Origin: Taudactylus pleione
Lineage: Eukaryota > Chordata > Amphibia > Anura > Myobatrachidae
Assembly (NCBI GenBank): GCA_031769625.1
Contig: JAUIMM010002323.1
Span: 186,001 to 250,000 of the forward strand
Direction: 5' to 3'
DNA length: 64,000 nt
Part shown: piece by piece, positions 12,084 to 24,170 of the stretch
How the letters are laid out: each line of letters opens with the position of its first letter
Position numbering within the stretch: the stretch's first letter is position 1
Position numbers and translations under genes: made by a program
The notes under the pieces: generated by a model
What the model was told of the DNA's origin: nothing
What the model saw: the letters and a program-made list of their open reading frames with translations, nothing else
The model's database searches: none

Positions 12084-12757
12084 CTTGTAGCAAACACAGA
12101 CAGCTCAAAATTTCACTCTATGTGTTGAAGACCAAGACCCACAAATGTGATGTGAAATGGTTTTTCTCCCATGTTGCGTTTAAGAGAAAACAGCAAATGC
12201 ACGTTTTAGGCCAAAATGCTTTGAAAGCAATGGAAACAACAAAAGCGCATACTTTGTGATATCTCCTCTTGTAGCAAACACAGACAGCTCAAAATTTCAC
12301 TGGATGTGTTGAAGACCAAGACCCACAAATGTGATGTGAAATGGTTTTTCTCCCATGTTGCTTTTAAGAGAAAACAGCAAATGCAAGTTTTAGGCCAAAA
12401 TGCATTGAAAGCAATGGAAATAACAAAAGTCCATACTTTGTGATATCTCCTCTTGTAGCAAACACAGACAGCTCAAAATTGCACTGGATGTGTTGAAGAC
12501 CAAGACCCACAAATGTGATGTGAAATGGTTTTTCTCCCATGTTGCGTTTAAGAGAAAACAGCAAATGCACGTTTTAGGCCAAAATGCATTGAAAGCAATG
12601 AAAACAACAAAAGCGCATACTTTGTGATATCTCCTCTTGTAGCAAACACAGACAGCTCAAAATTTCACTGGATGTGTTGAAGACCAAGACCCAAAAATGT
12701 GATGTGAAATGGTTTTTCTCCCATGTTGCGTTTAAGAGAAAACAGCAAATGCAAGTT
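10181..12757 (+). repeat. Anchor-defined HOR unit 4 (14 monomers, 2577 bp)
   Basis: The front matches unit 3 at an offset of 4049 bp until 12112. Here TTGCACTGG of unit 3 (8062-8070) is replaced by TTTCACTCTATG, whose CTCTATG (12115-12121) I saw nowhere else. The segment from 12364 to the end matches 15861-16254 at an offset of 3497 bp. Confidence 0.8.
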
Positions 12758-15700
12758 TTAGGCCAAAATGCATTGAAAGCAATGAAAACAACAAAAGCGC
12801 ATACTTTGTGATATCTCCTCTTGTAGCAAACACAGACAGCTCAAAATTTCACTGGATGTGTTGAAGACCAAGACCCACAAATGTGATGTGAAATGGTTTT
12901 TCTCCCATGTTGCGTTTAAGAGAAAACAGCAAATGCACGTTTTAGGCCAAAATGCATTGAAAGCAATGAAAACACAAAAGCGCATACTTTGTGTTATCTC
13001 CTCTTGTAGCAAACACAGACAGCTCAAAATTTCACTGGATGTGTTGAAGACCAAGACCCACAAATGTGATGTGAAATGTTTTTTCTCCCATGTTGCGTTT
13101 AAGAGAAAACAGCAAATGCAATTTTTAGGCCAAAATGCATTGAAAGCAATGGAAATAACAAAAGCGCATACTTTGTGATATCTCCTCTTGTAGCAAACAC
13201 AGACAGCTCAAAATTTCACTGGATGTGTTGAAGACCAAGACCCACAAATGTGATGTGAAATGGTTTTTCTCCCATGTTGCGTTTAAGAGAAAACAGCAAA
13301 TGCACGTTTTAGGCCAAAATGCTTTGAAAGCAATGAAAACTACAAAAGCGCATACTTTGTGATATCTCCTCTTGTAGCAAAAATACAGACAGCTCAAAAT
13401 TTCACTGGATGTGTTGAAGACCAAGACCCACAAATGTAATGTGAAATGGTTTTTCTCCCATGTTGCGTTTAAGAGAAAACAGCAAATGCTCATTTTATGC
13501 CAAAATGCATTGAAAGCAATGGAAACAACAAAAGCGCATACTTTGTGATATCTCCTCTTGTAGCAAACACAGACAGCTCAAAATTTCACTGGATGTGTTG
13601 AAGACCAAGACCCACAAATGTGATGTGAAATGGTTTTTCTCCCATGTTGCTTTTAAGAGAAAACAGCAAATGCAAGTTTTAGGCCAAAATGCATTGAAAG
13701 CAATGGAAATAACAAAAGTCCATACTTTGTGATATCTCCTCTTGTAGCAAACACAGACAGCTCAAAATTGCACTGGATGTGTTGAAGACCAAGACCCACA
13801 AATATGATGTGAAAAGGTTTTTCTCCCATGTTGCGTTTAAGAGAAAACAGCAAATGCACGTTTTAGGCCAAAATGCATTGAAAGCAATGGAAACAACAAA
13901 AGCGCATACTTTGTGATATCTCCTCTTGTAGCAAACACAGACAGCTCAAAATTTCACTGGATGTGTTGAAGACCAAGACCCACAAATGTGATGTGAAATG
14001 GTTTTTCTCCCATGTTGCTTTTAAGAGAAAACAGCAAATGCAAGTTTTAGGCCAAAATGCATTGAAAGCAATGGAAATAACAAAAGTCCATACTTTGTGA
14101 TATCTCCTCTTGTAGCAAACACAGACAGCTCAAAATTGCACTGGATGTGTTGAAGACCAAGACCCACAAATGTGATGTGAAATGGTTTTTCTCCCATGTT
14201 GCATTTAAGAGAAAACAGCAAATGCACGTTTTAGGCCAAAATGCTTTGAAAGCAATGGAAACAACAAAAGCGCATACTTTGTGATATCTCCTCTTGTAGC
14301 AAACACAGACAGCTCAAAATTTCACTGGATGTGTTGAAGACCAAAACCCACAAATGTGATGTGAAATGGTTTTTCTCCCATGTTGCGTTTAAGAGAAAAC
14401 AGCAAATGCAGGTTTTAGGCCAAAATGCATTGAAAGCAATGGAAACAACAAAAGAGCATAGTTTGTGTTATCTCCTCTTGTAGCAAACACAGACAGCTCA
14501 AAATTTCACTGGATGTGTTGAAGACCAAAACCCACAAATGTGATGTGAAATGGTTTTTCTCCCATGTTGCATTTAAGAGAAAACAGCAAATGCAAGTTTT
14601 AGGCCAAAATGCATTGAAAGCAATGGAAATAACAAAAGCGCATACTTTGTGATATCTCCTCTTGTAGCAAACACAGACAGCTCAAAATTTCACTGGATGT
14701 GTTGAAGACCAAGACCCACAAATGTGATGTGAAATGGTTTTTCTCCCATGTTGCGTTTAAGAGAAAACAGCAAATGCACGTTTTAGGCCAAAATGCTTTG
14801 AAAGCAATGGAAACAACAAAAGCGCATACTTTGTGATATCTCCTCTTGTAGCAAACACAGACAGCTCAAAATTTCACTGGATGTGTTGAAGACCAAGACC
14901 CACAAATGTGATGTGAAATGGTTTTTCTCCCATGTTGCTTTTAAGAGAAAACAGCAAATGCAAGTTTTAGGCCAAAATGCATTGAAAGCAATGGAAATAA
15001 CAAAAGTCCATACTTTGTGATATCTCCTCTTGTAGCAAACACAGACAGCTCAAAATTGCACTGGATGTGTTGAAGACCAAGACCCACAAATGTGATGTGA
15101 AATGGTTTTTCTCCCATGTTGCGTTTAAGAGAAAACAGCAAATGCACGTTTTAGGCCAAAATGCATTGAAAGCAATGAAAACAACAAAAGCGCATACTTT
15201 GTGATATCTCCTCTTGTAGCAAACACAGACAGCTCAAAATTTCACTGGATGTGTTGAAGACCAAGACCCAAAAATGTGATGTGAAATGGTTTTTCTCCCA
15301 TGTTGCGTTTAAGAGAAAACAGCAAATGCAAGTTTTAGGCCAAAATGCATTGAAAGCAATGAAAACAACAAAAGCGCATACTTTGTGATATCTCCTCTTG
15401 TAGCAAACACAGACAGCTCAAAATTTCACTGGATGTGTTGAAGACCAAGACCCACAAATGTGATGTGAAATGGTTTTTCTCCCATGTTGCGTTTAAGAGA
15501 AAACAGCAAATGCACGTTTTAGGCCAAAATGCTTTGAAAGCAATGGAAACAACAAAAGCGCATACTTTGTGATATCTCCTCTTGTAGCAAACACAGACAG
15601 CTCAAAATTTCACTGGATGTGTTGAAGACCAAGACCCACAAATGTGATGTGAAATGGTTTTTCTCCCATGTTGCGTTTAAGAGAAAACAGCAAATGCACG

Positions 15701-16254
15701 TTTTAGGCCAAAATGCTTTGAAAGCAATGGAAACAACAAAAGCGCATACTTTGTGATATCTCCTCTTGTAGCAAACACAGACAGCTCAAAATTTCACTGG
15801 ATGTGTTGAAGACCAAGACCCACAAATGTGATGTGAAATGGTTTTTCTCCCATGTTGCTTTTAAGAGAAAACAGCAAATGCAAGTTTTAGGCCAAAATGC
15901 ATTGAAAGCAATGGAAATAACAAAAGTCCATACTTTGTGATATCTCCTCTTGTAGCAAACACAGACAGCTCAAAATTGCACTGGATGTGTTGAAGACCAA
16001 GACCCACAAATGTGATGTGAAATGGTTTTTCTCCCATGTTGCGTTTAAGAGAAAACAGCAAATGCACGTTTTAGGCCAAAATGCATTGAAAGCAATGAAA
16101 ACAACAAAAGCGCATACTTTGTGATATCTCCTCTTGTAGCAAACACAGACAGCTCAAAATTTCACTGGATGTGTTGAAGACCAAGACCCAAAAATGTGAT
16201 GTGAAATGGTTTTTCTCCCATGTTGCGTTTAAGAGAAAACAGCAAATGCAAGTT
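12758..16254 (+). repeat. Anchor-defined HOR unit 5 (19 monomers, 3497 bp)
   Basis: From this unit on, the +2 bp monomer reads AGCAAAAATACAG (13378) instead of AGCAAAAACACAG. The change is shared with units 6 (16875) and 7 (23684), so these three form a younger subfamily. CCCAAAAATGTG upstream of the anchor is also shared by units 5-7. A five-monomer step separates two GTCCAT-type monomers at 14941 and 15861. Confidence 0.8.
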
Positions 16255-19200
16255 TTAGGCCAAAATGCATTGAAAGCAATGAAAACAACAAAAGCGCATA
16301 CTTTGTGATATCTCCTCTTGTAGCAAACACAGACAGCTCAAAATTTCACTGGATGTGTTGAAGACCAAGACCCACAAATGTGATGTGAAATGGTTTTTCT
16401 CCCATGTTGCGTTTAAGAGAAAACAGCAAATGCACGTTTTAGGCCAAAATGCATTGAAAGCAATGAAAACACAAAAGCGCATACTTTGTGTTATCTCCTC
16501 TTGTAGCAAACACAGACAGCTCAAAATTTCACTGGATGTGTTGAAGACCAAGACCCACAAATGTGATGTGAAATGTTTTTTCTCCCATGTTGCGTTTAAG
16601 AGAAAACAGCAAATGCAATTTTTAGGCCAAAATGCATTGAAAGCAATGGAAATAACAAAAGCGCATACTTTGTGATATCTCCTCTTGTAGCAAACACAGA
16701 CAGCTCAAAATTTCACTGGATGTGTTGAAGACCAAGACCCACAAATGTGATGTGAAATGGTTTTTCTCCCATGTTGCGTTTAAGAGAAAACAGCAAATGC
16801 ACGTTTTAGGCCAAAATGCTTTGAAAGCAATGAAAACTACAAAAGCGCATACTTTGTGATATCTCCTCTTGTAGCAAAAATACAGACAGCTCAAAATTTC
16901 ACTGGATGTGTTGAAGACCAAGACCCACAAATGTAATGTGAAATGGTTTTTCTCCCATGTTGCGTTTAAGAGAAAACAGCAAATGCTCATTTTATGCCAA
17001 AATGCATTGAAAGCAATGGAAACAACAAAAGCGCATACTTTGTGATATCTCCTCTTGTAGCAAACACAGACAGCTCAAAATTTCACTGGATGTGTTGAAG
17101 ACCAAGACCCACAAATGTGATGTGAAATGGTTTTTCTCCCATGTTGCTTTTAAGAGAAAACAGCAAATGCAAGTTTTAGGCCAAAATGCATTGAAAGCAA
17201 TGGAAATAACAAAAGTCCATACTTTGTGATATCTCCTCTTGTAGCAAACACAGACAGCTCAAAATTGCACTGGATGTGTTGAAGACCAAGACCCACAAAT
17301 GTGATGTGAAATGGTTTTTCTCCCATGTTGCATTTAAGAGAAAACAGCAAATGCACGTTTTAGGCCAAAATGCTTTGAAAGCAATGGAAACAACAAAAGC
17401 GCATACTTTGTGATATCTCCTCTTGTAGCAAACACAGACAGCTCAAAATTTCACTGGATGTGTTGAAGACCAAAACCCACAAATGTGATGTGAAATGGTT
17501 TTTCTCCCATGTTGCGTTTAAGAGAAAACAGCAAATGCAGGTTTTAGGCCAAAATGCATTGAAAGCAATGGAAACAACAAAAGAGCATACTTTGTGTTAT
17601 CTCCTCTTGTAGCAAACACAGACAGCTCAAAATTTCACTGGATGTGTTGAAGACCAAAACCCACAAATGTGATGTGAAATGGTTTTTCTCCCATGTTGCA
17701 TTTAAGAGAAAACAGCAAATGCAAGTTTTAGGCCAAAATGCATTGAAAGCAATGGAAATAACAAAAGCGCATACTTTGTGATATCTCCTCTTGTAGCAAA
17801 CACAGACAGCTCAAAATTTCACTGGATGTGTTGAAGACCAAGACCCACAAATGTGATGTGAAATGGTTTTTCTCCCATGTTGCGTTTAAGAGAAAACAGC
17901 AAATGCACGTTTTAGGCCAAAATGCTTTGAAAGCAATGGAAACAACAAAAGCGCATACTTTGTGATATCTCCTCTTGTAGCAAACACAGACAGCTCAAAA
18001 TTTCACTGGATGTGTTGAAGACCAAGACCCACAAATGTGATGTGAAATGGTTTTTCTCCCATGTTGCTTTTAAGAGAAAACAGCAAATGCAAGTTTTAGG
18101 CCAAAATGCATTGAAAGCAATGGAAATAACAAAAGTCCATACTTTGTGATATCTCCTCTTGTAGCAAACACAGACAGCTCAAAATTGCACTGGATGTGTT
18201 GAAGACCAAGACCCACAAATGTGATGTGAAATGGTTTTTCTCCCATGTTGCGTTTAAGAGAAAACAGCAAATGCACGTTTTAGGCCAAAATGCATTGAAA
18301 GCAATGAAAACAACAAAAGCGCATACTTTGTGATATCTCCTCTTGTAGCAAACACAGACAGCTCAAAATTTCACTGGATGTGTTGAAGACCAAGACCCAA
18401 AAATGTGATGTGAAATGGTTTTTCTCCCATGTTGCGTTTAAGAGAAAACAGCAAATGCAAGTTTTAGGCCAAAATGCATTGAAAGCAATGAAAACAACAA
18501 AAGCGCATACTTTGTGATATCTCCTCTTGTAGCAAACACAGACAGCTCAAAATTTCACTGGATGTGTTGAAGACCAAGACCCACAAATGTGATGTGAAAT
18601 GGTTTTTCTCCCATGTTGCGTTTAAGAGAAAACAGCAAATGCACGTTTTAGGCCAAAATGCTTTGAAAGCAATGGAAACAACAAAAGCGCATACTTTGTG
18701 ATATCTCCTCTTGTAGCAAACACAGACAGCTCAAAATTTCACTGGATGTGTTGAAGACCAAGACCCACAAATGTGATGTGAAATGGTTTTTCTCCCATGT
18801 TGCGTTTAAGAGAAAACAGCAAATGCACGTTTTAGGCCAAAATGCATTGAAAGCAATGGAAACAACAAAAGAGCATACTTTGTGTTATCTCCTCTTGTAG
18901 CAAACACAGACAGCTCAAAATTTCACTGGATGTGTTGAAGACCAAAACCCACAAATGTGATGTGAAATGGTTTTTCTCCCATGTTGCATTTAAGAGAAAA
19001 CAGCAAATGCAAGTTTTAGGCCAAAATGCATTGAAAGCAATGGAAATAACAAAAGCGCATACTTTGTGATATCTCCTCTTGTAGCAAACACAGACAGCTC
19101 AAAATTTCACTGGATGTGTTGAAGACCAAGACCCACAAATGTGATGTGAAATGGTTTTTCTCCCATGTTGTGTTTAAGAGAAAACAGCAAATGCACGTTT

Positions 19201-22200
19201 TAGGCCAAAATGCTTTGAAAGCAATGGAAACAACAAAAGCGCATACTTTGTGATATCTCCTCTTGTAGCAAACACAGACAGCTCAAAATTTCACTGGATG
19301 TGTTGAAGACCAAGACCCACAAATGTGATGTGAAATGGTTTTTCTCCCATGTTGCTTTTAAGAGAAAACAGCAAATGCAAGTTTTAGGCCAAGATGCATT
19401 GAAAGGAATGGAAATAACAAAAGTCCATACTTTGTGATATCTCCTCTTGTAGCAAACACAGACAGCTCAAAATTGCACTGGATGTGTTGAAGACCAAGAC
19501 CCACAAATGTGATGTGAAATGGTTTTTCTCCCATGTTGCGTTTAAGAGAAAACAGCAAATGCACGTTTTAGGCCAAAATTCATTGAAAGCAATGAAAACA
19601 ACAAAAGCGCATACTTTGTGATATCTCCTCTTGTAGCAAACACAGACAGCTCAAAATTTCACTGGATGTGTTGAAGACCAAGACCCACAAATGTGATGTG
19701 AAATGGTTTTTCTCCCATGTTGCGTTTAAGAGAAAACAGCAAATGCAAGTTTTAGGCCAAAATGCTTTGAAAGCAATGGAAACAACAAAAGCGCATACTT
19801 TGTGATATCTCCTCTTGTAGCAAACACAGACAGCTCAAAATTTCACTGGATGTGTTGAAGACCAAGACCCACAAATGTGATGTGAAATGGTTTTTCTCTC
19901 ATGTTGCGTTTAAGAGAAAACAGCAAATGCACGTTTTAGGCCAAAATGCTTTGAAAGCAATGGAAACAACAAAAGCGCATACTTTGTGATATCTCCTCTT
20001 GTAGCAAACACAGACAGCTCAAAATTTCACTGAATGTGTTGAAGACCAAGACCCACAAATGTGATGTGAAATGGTTTTTCTCCCATGTTGCGTTTAAGAG
20101 AAAACAGCAACTGCACGTTTTAGGCCAAAATGCTTTGAAAGCAATGGAAACAACAAAAGCGCATACTTTGTGATATCTCCTCTTGTAGCAAACACAGACA
20201 GCTCAAAATTTCACTGGATGTGTTGAAGACCAAGACCCACAAATGTGATGTGAAATGGTTTTTCTCCCATGTTGCGTTTAAGAGAAAACAGCAAATGCAA
20301 GTTTTAGGCCAAAATGCATTGAAAGCAATGAAAACAACAAAAGCTCATACTTTGTGATATCTCCTCTTGTAGCAAACACAGACAGCTCAAAATTTCACTG
20401 GATGTGTTGAAGACCAAGACCCACAAATGTGATGTGAAATGGTTTTTCTCCCATGTTGCGTTTAAGAGAAAACAGCAAATGCACGTTTTAGGCCAAAATG
20501 CTTTGAAAGCAATGGAAACAACAAAAGCGCATACTTTGTGATATCTCCTCTTGTAGCAAACACAGACAGCTCAAAATTTCACTGGATGTGTTGAAGACCA
20601 AGACCCACAAATGTGATGTGAAATGGTTTTTCTCCCATGTTGCGTTTAAGAGAAAACAGCAAATGCACGTTTTAGGCCAAAATGCATTGAAAGCAATGGA
20701 AACAACAAAAGAGCATACTTTGTGTTATCTCCTCTTGTAGCAAACACAGACAGCTCAAAATTTCACTGGATGTGTTGAAGACCAAAACCCACAAATGTGA
20801 TGTGAAATGGTATTCTCCCATGTTGCATTTAAGAGAAAACAGCAAATGCAAGTTTTAGGCCAAAATGCATTGAAAGCAATGGAAATAACAAAAGCGCATA
20901 CTTTGTGATATCTCCTCTTGTAGCAAACACAGACAGCTCAAAATTTCACTGGATGTGTTGAAGACCAAGACCCACAAATGTGATGTGAAATGGTTTTTCT
21001 CCCATGTTGCGTTTAAGAGAAAACAGCAAATGCTCATTTTATGCCAAAATGCATTGAAAGCAATGGAAACAACAAAAGCGCATACTTTGTGATATCTCCT
21101 CTTGTAGCAAACACAGACAGCTCAAAATTTCACTGGATGTGTTGAAGACCAAGACCCACAAATATGATGTGAAAAGGTTTTTATCCCATGTTGCGTTTAA
21201 GAGAAAACAGCAAATGCACGTTTTAGGCCAAAATGCATTGAAAGCAATGGAAACAACAAAAGCGCATACTTTGTGATATCTCCTCTTGTAGCAAACACAG
21301 ACAGCTCAAAATTTCACTGGATGTGTTGAAGACCAAGACCCACAAATGTGATGTGAAATGGTTTTTCTCCCATGTTGCTTTTAAGAGAAAACAGCAAATG
21401 CAAGTTTTAGGCCAAAATGCATTGAAAGCAATGGAAATAACAAAAGTCCATACTTTGTGATATCTCCTCTTGTAGCAAACACAGACAGCTCAAAATTGCA
21501 CTGGATGTGTTGAAGACCAAGACCCACAAATGTGATGTGAAATGGTTTTTCTCCCATGTTGCGTTTAAGAGAAAACAGCAAATGCACGTTTTAGGCCAAA
21601 ATGCTTTGAAAGCAATGGAAACAACAAAAGCGCATACTTTGTGATATCCCCTCTTGTAGCAAACACAGACAGCTCAAAATTTCACTGGATGTGTTGAAGA
21701 CCAAGACCCACAAATGTGATGTGAAATGGTTTTTCTCCCATGTTGCGTTTAAGAGAAAACAGCAAATGCACGTTTTAGGCCAAAATGCATTGAAAGCAAT
21801 GGAAACAACAAAAGAGCATAATTTGTGTTATCTCCTCTTGTAGCAAACACAGACAGCTCAAAATTTCACTGGATGTGTTGAAGACCAAAACCCACAAATG
21901 TGATGTGAAATGGTTTTTCTCCCATGTTGCATTTAAGAGAAAACAGCAAATGCAAGTTTTAGGCCAAAATGCATTGAAAGCAATGTAAATAACAAAAGCG
22001 CATACTTTGTGATATCTCCTCTTGTAGCAAACACAGACAGCTCAAAATTTCACTGGATGTGTTGAAGACCAAGACCCACAAATGTGATGTGAAATGGTTT
22101 TTCTCCCATGTTGCGTTTAAGAGAAAACAGCAAATGCACGTTTTAGGCCAAAATGCATTGAAAGCAATGAAAACAACAAAAGCGCATACTTTGTGATATC

Positions 22201-23062
22201 TCCTCTTGTAGCAAACACAGACAGCTCAAAATTTCACTGGATGTGTTGAAGACCAAGACCCACAAATGTGATGTGAAATGGTTTTTCTCCCATGTTGCGT
22301 TTAAGAGAAAACAGCAAATGCACGTTTTAGGCCAAAATGCTTTGAAAGCAATGGAAACAACAAAAGCGCATACTTTGTGATATCTCCTCTTGTAGCAAAC
22401 ACAGACAGCTCAAAATTTCACTGGATGTGTTGAAGACCAAGACCCACAAATGTGATGTGAAATGGTTTTTCTCCCATGTTGCGTTTAAGAGAAAACAGCA
22501 AATGCACGTTTTAGGCCAAAATGCTTTGAAAGCAATGGAAACAACAAAAGCGCATACTTTGTGATATCTCCTCTTGTAGCAAACACAGACAGCTCAAAAT
22601 TTCACTGGATGTGTTGAAGACCAAGACCCACAAATGTGATGTGAAATGGTTTTTCTCCCATGTTGCTTTTAAGAGAAAACAGCAAATGCAAGTTTTAGGC
22701 CAAAATGCATTGAAAGCAATGGAAATAACAAAAGTCCATACTTTGTGATATCTCCTCTTGTAGCAAACACAGACAGCTCAAAATTGCACTGGATGTGTTG
22801 AAGACCAAGACCCACAAATGTGATGTGAAATGGTTTTTCTCCCATGTTGCGTTTAAGAGAAAACAGCAAATGCACGTTTTAGGCCAAAATGCATTGAAAG
22901 CAATGAAAACAACAAAAGCGCATACTTTGTGATATCTCCTCTTGTAGCAAACACAGACAGCTCAAAATTTCACTGGATGTGTTGAAGACCAAGACCCAAA
23001 AATGTGATGTGAAATGGTTTTTCTCCCATGTTGCGTTTAAGAGAAAACAGCAAATGCAAGTT
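16255..23062 (+). repeat. Anchor-defined HOR unit 6 (37 monomers, 6808 bp)
   Basis: The front matches unit 5 at an offset of 3497 bp through the GCTCATTTTATG monomer (near 16984). It then jumps two monomers ahead: the unit 5 copies at about 13653-14020 are absent and the offset becomes 3129. The length is exactly 37 x 184 because the anchor (-1) and the +2 insertion are offset by another -1, in GGTATTCTCCC near 20810. The back half introduces right-domain markers (TGTTTAAG at 19171, CAACTGCACG at 20111, AAAAGCTCAT near 20340). Confidence 0.75.
16995..22160 (+). repeat. Block repeated 7176 bp downstream (39-monomer shift), copy 1
   Basis: The block aligns with 24171-29336 at offset 7176 = 39 x 184. 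Shared rare changes are GAAAGGAATGG (near 19401/26577), AAATTCATTG (near 19578/26754), TTTCTCTCATG (near 19894/27070), CAACTGCACG (20111/27287), GGTATTCTCCC (near 20810/27986) and TTTTTATCCC (near 21178/28354). Differences noticed include CCAAGATGC near 19392 and GCAAG versus GCACG near 21954/29130. Confidence 0.75.
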
Positions 23063-24170
23063 TTAGGCCAAAATGCATTGAAAGCAATGAAAACAACAAA
23101 AGCGCATACTTTGTGATATCTCCTCTTGTAGCAAACACAGACAGCTCAAAATTTCACTGGATGTGTTGAAGACCAAGACCCACAAATGTGATGTGAAATG
23201 GTTTTTCTCCCATGTTGCGTTTAAGAGAAAACAGCAAATGCACGTTTTAGGCCAAAATGCATTGAAAGCAATGAAAACACAAAAGCGCATACTTTGTGTT
23301 ATCTCCTCTTGTAGCAAACACAGACAGCTCAAAATTTCACTGGATGTGTTGAAGACCAAGACCCACAAATGTGATGTGAAATGTTTTTTCTCCCATGTTG
23401 CGTTTAAGAGAAAACAGCAAATGCAATTTTTAGGCCAAAATGCATTGAAAGCAATGGAAATAACAAAAGCGCATACTTTGTGATATCTCCTCTTGTAGCA
23501 AACACAGACAGCTCAAAATTTCACTGGATGTGTTGAAGACCAAGACCCACAAATGTGATGTGAAATGGTTTTTCTCCCATGTTGCGTTTAAGAGAAAACA
23601 GCAAATGCACGTTTTAGGCCAAAATGCTTTGAAAGCAATGAAAACTACAAAAGCGCATACTTTGTGATATCTCCTCTTGTAGCAAAAATACAGACAGCTC
23701 AAAATTTCACTGGATGTGTTGAAGACCAAGACCCACAAATGTAATGTGAAATGGTTTTTCTCCCATGTTGCGTTTAAGAGAAAACAGCAAATGCTCATTT
23801 TATGCCAAAATGCATTGAAAGCAATGGAAACAACAAAAGCGCATACTTTGTGATATCTCCTCTTGTAGCAAACACAGACAGCTCAAAATTTCACTGGATG
23901 TGTTGAAGACCAAGACCCACAAATGTGATGTGAAATGGTTTTTCTCCCATGTTGCTTTTAAGAGAAAACAGCAAATGCAAGTTTTAGGCCAAAATGCATT
24001 GAAAGCAATGGAAATAACAAAAGTCCATACTTTGTGATATCTCCTCTTGTAGCAAACACAGACAGCTCAAAATTGCACTGGATGTGTTGAAGACCAAGAC
24101 CCACAAATATGATGTGAAAAGGTTTTTCTCCCATGTTGCGTTTAAGAGAAAACAGCAAATGCACGTTTTA

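Larger units (their letters stand above)
1..23062 (+). repeat. Left HOR domain, marked by the 183-bp anchor monomer
   Basis: This stretch holds no genes. It is organised by an anchor monomer with AAAACACAAAAGCG (one base fewer than AAAACAACAAAAGCG) combined with GTGTTATC. It is followed by a monomer with GCAATTTTTAGG, one with AAAACTACAAAAG and AGCAAAAACAC (+2 bp), then one with GCTCATTTTATGCC. The anchor lies at 821, 3030, 6343, 10392, 12969 and 16466 here, and once more at 23274. Spacings are 2209, 3313, 4049, 2577, 3497 and 6808 bp. The order of variants downstream of each anchor is largely shared, then diverges at different points, as expected from repeated unequal exchange. Confidence 0.85.
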
